NCBI GenBank assembly: GCA_910585745.1
Contig: CAJUFM010000002.1
Coordinates: 48,837-103,739 of the forward strand
Direction: 5' to 3'
Origin: an uncultured Eubacterium sp.
GTDB taxonomy: Bacteria > Bacillota > Clostridia > Lachnospirales > Lachnospiraceae
Length of the DNA: 54,903 nt
A program made the translations under genes and the position numbers. Of the stretch, positions 51,343 through 54,903 are shown one piece after another. Position 1 is the stretch's first letter; the number at the start of each line of letters is the position of its first letter. Under the pieces are notes generated by a model. The model did no database searches, was not told the DNA's origin, and saw only the letters and a program-made list of their open reading frames with translations.

Positions 51343-53393
51343 TGAATTTCACCTTCCTCTTTCATTTTGATCAGTATATCCCGGAGTACGAGACGGCCTT
51401 CCTGGAGGGTACGCCCCTCCAGCTGTGCACCGGCACTGGTAATATGTCCGCCGCCGCCAAGTTTTTCCATGACAACCTGTACATTAAGTTCATCAATGGA
51501 ACGGGCACTAATATATATTTTCCCTTCAAATTCAGTCAGGACAAAAGAAGCCTTGATGCCGTCGATATCAAGAAGTTCGTTGGCAATCTTTGCTCCAACG
51601 ATCGTTGGAGATTCACACTGGTTCGCGTTGCAGAGTGCGATGGCATAGTTGTTCATGAATATTTCTGTATTCTGTATCGCTTCGGCCTTCACCTTATATT
51701 CTTCCAGATCGGCGCGGAAAAGTTTACGGATCCTTGTGATATCTGCTCCGGAACGGCGTAGAAATGCAACTGCTTCAAAAGTTCTCACTCCAGGCTTATT
51801 CATGAAATTATTTGTGTCCACCATGATGCCCGAATACAATACATCGGCTTCGTAGGATTTGAGTCGTACTTCTTCTCCTACATACTGCAGGATTTCTGCC
51901 ACCATCTCACAGGTGGAAGAAGCAAAGGGTTCTACATAGGACAGGGTAGGGTTCTCAAAGGATTCGCCTGCCTGACGATGGTGGTCGAAAACCACCAGGG
52001 AAGAGGCAAGATGTACCAGTTCTGGCTCGTCTGTATAGGATGGCACGTTCACGTCTACGATCACCAGAAGGGTTCCATTGGTCATCAGCCCCCTGGCGGT
52101 ATCTCCTGTGATGAACAGATCGTCATCGTAGTCTCCGTTTTTCATCAGCATTGTGAGGACAGGGCGCAGAGAGGAGGTCACTTTATTTATGACGATGTGA
52201 GCGCTTTTCCCAAGTGCATTGGCAATGCGGCAGATACCAATGGCGCTTCCCAGAGCATCCACATCCGGCAGCTGGTGCCCCATAACAATGATCTGCTCTG
52301 CGGCCTCGATGGATTCCCGAAGGGCATGTGCTTTAACCCTTGCCTTGACACGGGTATTTTTTTCCTTCTGGATACTTTTACCGCCATAGTAGAGAATGTT
52401 GTCTTTTGTCTTTATGACAACCTGGTCTCCGCCTCTGGCAAGAGCCAGATCAATAGCGCTGCGGGAATATTCCTGCCGCTTCTTGTAAGTGTCTGCCTGA
52501 ATACCGATTCCCATGCTTATAGTGATGGATACGTCGTCTCCTACATTTACATTCCGTATCTCATCCAGCAGGGAGAACTTGTCGTTCTGAAGTTCTGTCA
52601 GGTATTTGTGGCGGAAAAGGAAAATGTATTTATCCTTTTCCAGTTTTTTCGTAATAGCGTCGATACGCAGCATATATTTATTGATCTTACGGTCGATGAG
52701 TGCCACCAAAAGAGCGCGGCGGACTTCGTCCACTGGTTCCAGGGATTCATCGTAGTTATCGATATAGAGCAGACCTACATCCAGCCGCTGTTCATTATTT
52801 TCTTTCATGTAACGGATGATCTCTGTCTCGTCAAAGATGTAAAAGACAAAGAAGTTGTCTCCCAGTCCCATGGTAGCTGCATCTTCTGCAATATTTTTTG
52901 TGGTGTCAGCCACATGTACTTTCTGGATCATTGCCTTAAAGTATTCATTTTCTGTGTGAAAGTGAATTTCGGAGTTTTCTGAGGTGTTCTTTGGAAAGGT
53001 GTCAACGGTAAGGTTTGAGATCACAGAATCTATCGCAAACCTTTTTTTTGCGCCTTCCGGGTAAAAAGTAGATAGAAAATGTTTGTTACACCAGAGACAG
53101 GAACCAGCCCAGTCGGTGATCGCAAGAGGAATCGCCAGATCCCCTGCCAGCCGCTCAGCAGTCTGGTTAAAGCGAACGGCATATTGTACGATATCCCGAA
53201 GAAGTTCCCGGCGTTTAAAGTAAAACAATAAAAAGGCTAATATAACATAAAGAAGAACATATCCGGTCATCAGAGCACCGGCTTTTATGTTCATCGTATA
53301 GATGTGAATGTTCATGGCGAGCAGCAGTGGTGAAAGAAGCAGCGGCCATCTCAGGTAGGAACGCAGTGTCCCCTGAATTCTATTTCCCTTCAA
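51339..53393 (-). CDS. gdpP: GdpP-type cyclic di-AMP phosphodiesterase
   Basis: 684 aa. Two membrane segments (about 15-60), a PAS-like domain (about 85-160), a degenerate GGDEF domain (about 190-320; no GGDEF loop, with SISMGIGI remaining) and a DHH/DHHA1 module. The DHH part has MGHQLPDVDALGSA (near residue 365), VDVNVPSY and VVFDHHRQ; the DHHA1 part has LGGGGHITSAGA. It hydrolyses c-di-AMP to pApA at the membrane and so tunes wall and potassium homeostasis. The gdpP-rplI-dnaB order is a conserved Firmicutes arrangement. Confidence 0.95.
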   Translation of the reverse strand: MKGNRIQGTLRSYLRWPLLLSPLLLAMNIHIYTMNIKAGALMTGYVLLYVILAFLLFYFKRRELLRDIVQYAVRFNQTAERLAGDLAIPLAITDWAGSCLWCNKHFLSTFYPEGAKKRFAIDSVISNLTVDTFPKNTSENSEIHFHTENEYFKAMIQKVHVADTTKNIAEDAATMGLGDNFFVFYIFDETEIIRYMKENNEQRLDVGLLYIDNYDESLEPVDEVRRALLVALIDRKINKYMLRIDAITKKLEKDKYIFLFRHKYLTELQNDKFSLLDEIRNVNVGDDVSITISMGIGIQADTYKKRQEYSRSAIDLALARGGDQVVIKTKDNILYYGGKSIQKEKNTRVKARVKAHALRESIEAAEQIIVMGHQLPDVDALGSAIGICRIANALGKSAHIVINKVTSSLRPVLTMLMKNGDYDDDLFITGDTARGLMTNGTLLVIVDVNVPSYTDEPELVHLASSLVVFDHHRQAGESFENPTLSYVEPFASSTCEMVAEILQYVGEEVRLKSYEADVLYSGIMVDTNNFMNKPGVRTFEAVAFLRRSGADITRIRKLFRADLEEYKVKAEAIQNTEIFMNNYAIALCNANQCESPTIVGAKIANELLDIDGIKASFVLTEFEGKIYISARSIDELNVQVVMEKLGGGGHITSAGAQLEGRTLQEGRLVLRDILIKMKEEGEIQ

Positions 53394-53485
53394 TCCTTTC
53401 CCTCCATTCCCATATCTGGATATATAAAGTCATTATACCATCATTTACGGGAAAAGAAAAGAAAAATAAATTTCTCGGAAACGCA

Positions 53486-53536
53486 AAAAAATACCACTGC
53501 ACAGATCTGTTTTCCAGCGCACAGTGGTATTTTTAT
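53486..53536. terminator. Terminator between gdpP and the esterase gene
   Basis: ATACCACTG (53491-53499) pairs with CAGTGGTAT (53522-53530), with A- and T-runs on both sides. It ends the minus-strand esterase gene, upstream of gdpP. Confidence 0.85.
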
Positions 53537-53560
53537 ATAAAAATTAGTTGAAAAGAGTTT

Positions 53561-54865
53561 TTAGAAAATTCGTCTTACAAAGTTGTACAAACCGTTTTTC
53601 CATGCGGAGTGGTCATGACCAACCTTCGGGATCACATAATAATCATGGGGAGTTCCATTTTTCGTAAGAGCATTGTGATAATTTACTGGAGCATCGCCCA
53701 CGGTGCCATCATTTTCGCCCTTGCAGATCATAATATAGGTTCTGTCATTATATTCTTCCGGAAGTTTCAAGGTATCCTCTGTGAAAAGACCCTCCTCCCT
53801 GTCATACGGAAGGACACCGACAGCTGGCTCAAGACCTCCGATATAGCCAAAGGTATCCGGCATGGTGATTCCAATGTAAAGAGATTCACGTCCCCCCATG
53901 GAGAGTCCGGCAATGGCAGTGTTAGCCCGTCCCTCGGCAATAGAGTAGTTGGCCTTCATGTATGGCATCAAGTCATCCCGCAGGTCATTGATGAAGTTGT
54001 CAAATGCCTTAAAATGTTCTGGTGAATATATGTCGCTTGGATTCCCTTTATCGTCTTCACGGGCGCGGACATTCGGCATAACAACGATCATTTCCGGAGC
54101 CATTTCTTCAGCGATCAGGTTACCGATCACCTGGACCGGATTGCTGCCGAGCCATTCGGTGTGGTCGCCGCCGATTCCATGAAGAAGATAAAGTACAGGG
54201 TATTCGTTCTCTTCGGAATAATCAGCGGGAAGTATAATATTGGCAGTTCGTCTTGCTCCCGTAGTTCCGGAATCATAATGGATCGTGGTTAAAGTTCCAT
54301 AGGTCACGCCGCTTTTCTTCTGGTCGAAGCCTGCTGGTGTGTCATAATTGTCATCCCTTTCTTTTGGCGGAAGAGTTGGGATCGGAGTAGGCGTCGGTTC
54401 CGGCGTCGGAGTGATCACGGGGTCTGGAGAAACCGTGACATTTGCCGGTGGAGCGGCAGTAACAGCCGGAATTGAAGGTGCTGGTACCGAAGGTGTCGGA
54501 TCTGGAGACTGAACTGGCTTTGTCTTCTGCTTGATCTGAATCTGTACTGTTCCCAGCTTTTTGGTTTTTTTCTTGTGTTTTTCTTTTACAGTGATTTTTA
54601 CATTTCCCGCTTTTTTTGCCTGAACAACACCTTTTTTAGTGACAGATGCGATGGCTTTTTTGTTGGATTTAAAGCTGTATACTGCTTTTTTCTTTTTATT
54701 TTTGATCTGAATCTGTTTCTTTTGTCCTACGGTTAAATTAAATTTTTTAGTTTTTAGAGATGCCTTTTTGGCAGCATCGGAAACCGGCGAGCTGACAAGA
54801 CTGATAACAAGGGAACCAAGCATCAGACCTGTGAGAACGCGGAACGATTTTGCGTGTTTATTTAT
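53561..54865 (-). CDS. Secreted Ig-like CE1-type esterase (paralogue 2)
   Basis: 434 aa if started at the ATA at 54865, or 420 aa from the ATG at 54823. AGGAGG (plus 54872-54877) lies 6 nt before the ATA, and only the longer form has a basic signal-peptide start (INKHAKSFRVLTGLMLGSL). A Lys-rich Ig-like module (about 35-118), a Pro/Thr linker (to about 170) and an esterase-D-like domain follow, with nucleophile GLSMGG, acid in KGENDGTV and His in KVGHDHSAW. It is homologous to the gene at 32457 over its full length. Probably an acetyl- or feruloyl-type carbohydrate esterase acting outside the cell. The substrate is unproven. Confidence 0.82.
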   Translation of the reverse strand: MNKHAKSFRVLTGLMLGSLVISLVSSPVSDAAKKASLKTKKFNLTVGQKKQIQIKNKKKKAVYSFKSNKKAIASVTKKGVVQAKKAGNVKITVKEKHKKKTKKLGTVQIQIKQKTKPVQSPDPTPSVPAPSIPAVTAAPPANVTVSPDPVITPTPEPTPTPIPTLPPKERDDNYDTPAGFDQKKSGVTYGTLTTIHYDSGTTGARRTANIILPADYSEENEYPVLYLLHGIGGDHTEWLGSNPVQVIGNLIAEEMAPEMIVVMPNVRAREDDKGNPSDIYSPEHFKAFDNFINDLRDDLMPYMKANYSIAEGRANTAIAGLSMGGRESLYIGITMPDTFGYIGGLEPAVGVLPYDREEGLFTEDTLKLPEEYNDRTYIMICKGENDGTVGDAPVNYHNALTKNGTPHDYYVIPKVGHDHSAWKNGLYNFVRRIF

Positions 54866-54903
54866 GATAATCCTCCTCTGGATATTCCTTCTGGCTCGAT
54901 GGC

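Noticed and set aside
51978..52982. 334-codon open frame on the plus strand
   Set aside because: Antisense to gdpP; the DHH motifs of gdpP are intact and the plus frame has no recognisable domain.
1..54903. CRISPR array, insertion sequence, prophage or rRNA
   Set aside because: No regularly spaced repeats, transposase, integrase or ribosomal RNA sequence was seen; the Lys-rich and Ser/Gly-rich stretches are protein low complexity.

Overview
The window looks like a chromosomal segment of an endospore-forming, low-to-mid GC Gram-positive of the class Clostridia, most likely a Lachnospiraceae-type gut anaerobe. The indicators are a YyaC-type spore protease relative, an archaeal-type AspRS followed by gatCAB under a T-box, the hrcA-grpE-dnaK-dnaJ order with a CIRCE element, a DUF5711-CvpA gene pair, an NfnAB-type flavoenzyme pair, and several secreted lysine-rich Ig-like and Pro/Thr-linker surface proteins. 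Family assignments come from reading motifs and were not checked by database search.

Layout. 1-6.2 kb: cytidylate-kinase-like protein, RidA, an SH3/NlpC-P60 cell-wall hydrolase, a YugP-type zinc peptidase, a CaCA antiporter and a surface protein. 6.2-11.2 kb: Asn-type T-box leader, non-discriminating AspRS and GatCAB, i.e. the tRNA-dependent amidation operon. 11.3-17.8 kb: accessory region with a PilZ protein, an AT-rich AAA ATPase plus PD-(D/E)XK-like pair, a gene remnant, a broken CBM2-CBM2-subtilase gene and a leucine-rich-repeat protein. 17.8-21.2 kb: sugar isomerase and xylulokinase on the minus strand. 21.2-23.8 kb: a hypothetical protein, a patatin-like lipase, tRNA-Leu(UAG) and an XRE regulator. 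23.9-28 kb: a complete agr-type quorum-sensing locus (AgrA-like regulator, AgrC-like kinase, AgrD-like peptide, AgrB-like protease) and a divergent BtrH-like gene.

28-36.5 kb: ThiN and Mrp-type ATPase, a C_GCAxxG_C_C protein, NfnAB, a secreted CE1-type esterase, a diguanylate cyclase and phosphofructokinase. 36.5-39.6 kb: dnaX, ebfC, recR and convergent yyaC. 39.8-42.6 kb: a membrane protein with an apparently inactive JAMM/MPN domain, DUF5711 and CvpA. 42.6-47.6 kb: the CIRCE-controlled chaperone operon. 47.7-54.9 kb, all minus strand: an Ig-like surface protein, MerR regulator, dnaB, rplI, gdpP and a second CE1-type esterase.

The most striking element is the agr locus. The intergenic region between agrB and the BtrH-like gene holds a 33-bp near-perfect inverted repeat. 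Each arm carries two LytTR-like 9-mers spaced 12 bp, and each arm ends exactly 32 nt from the -10 box of its own divergent promoter. This predicts that the AgrA-like regulator drives both the autoinducer genes and the BtrH-like gene. Other points of interest are the compact ATPase/nuclease pair, the GAAC specifier of the T-box (overlapping Glu and Asn codons), the broken protease gene, and a possible AUA start in the last gene.
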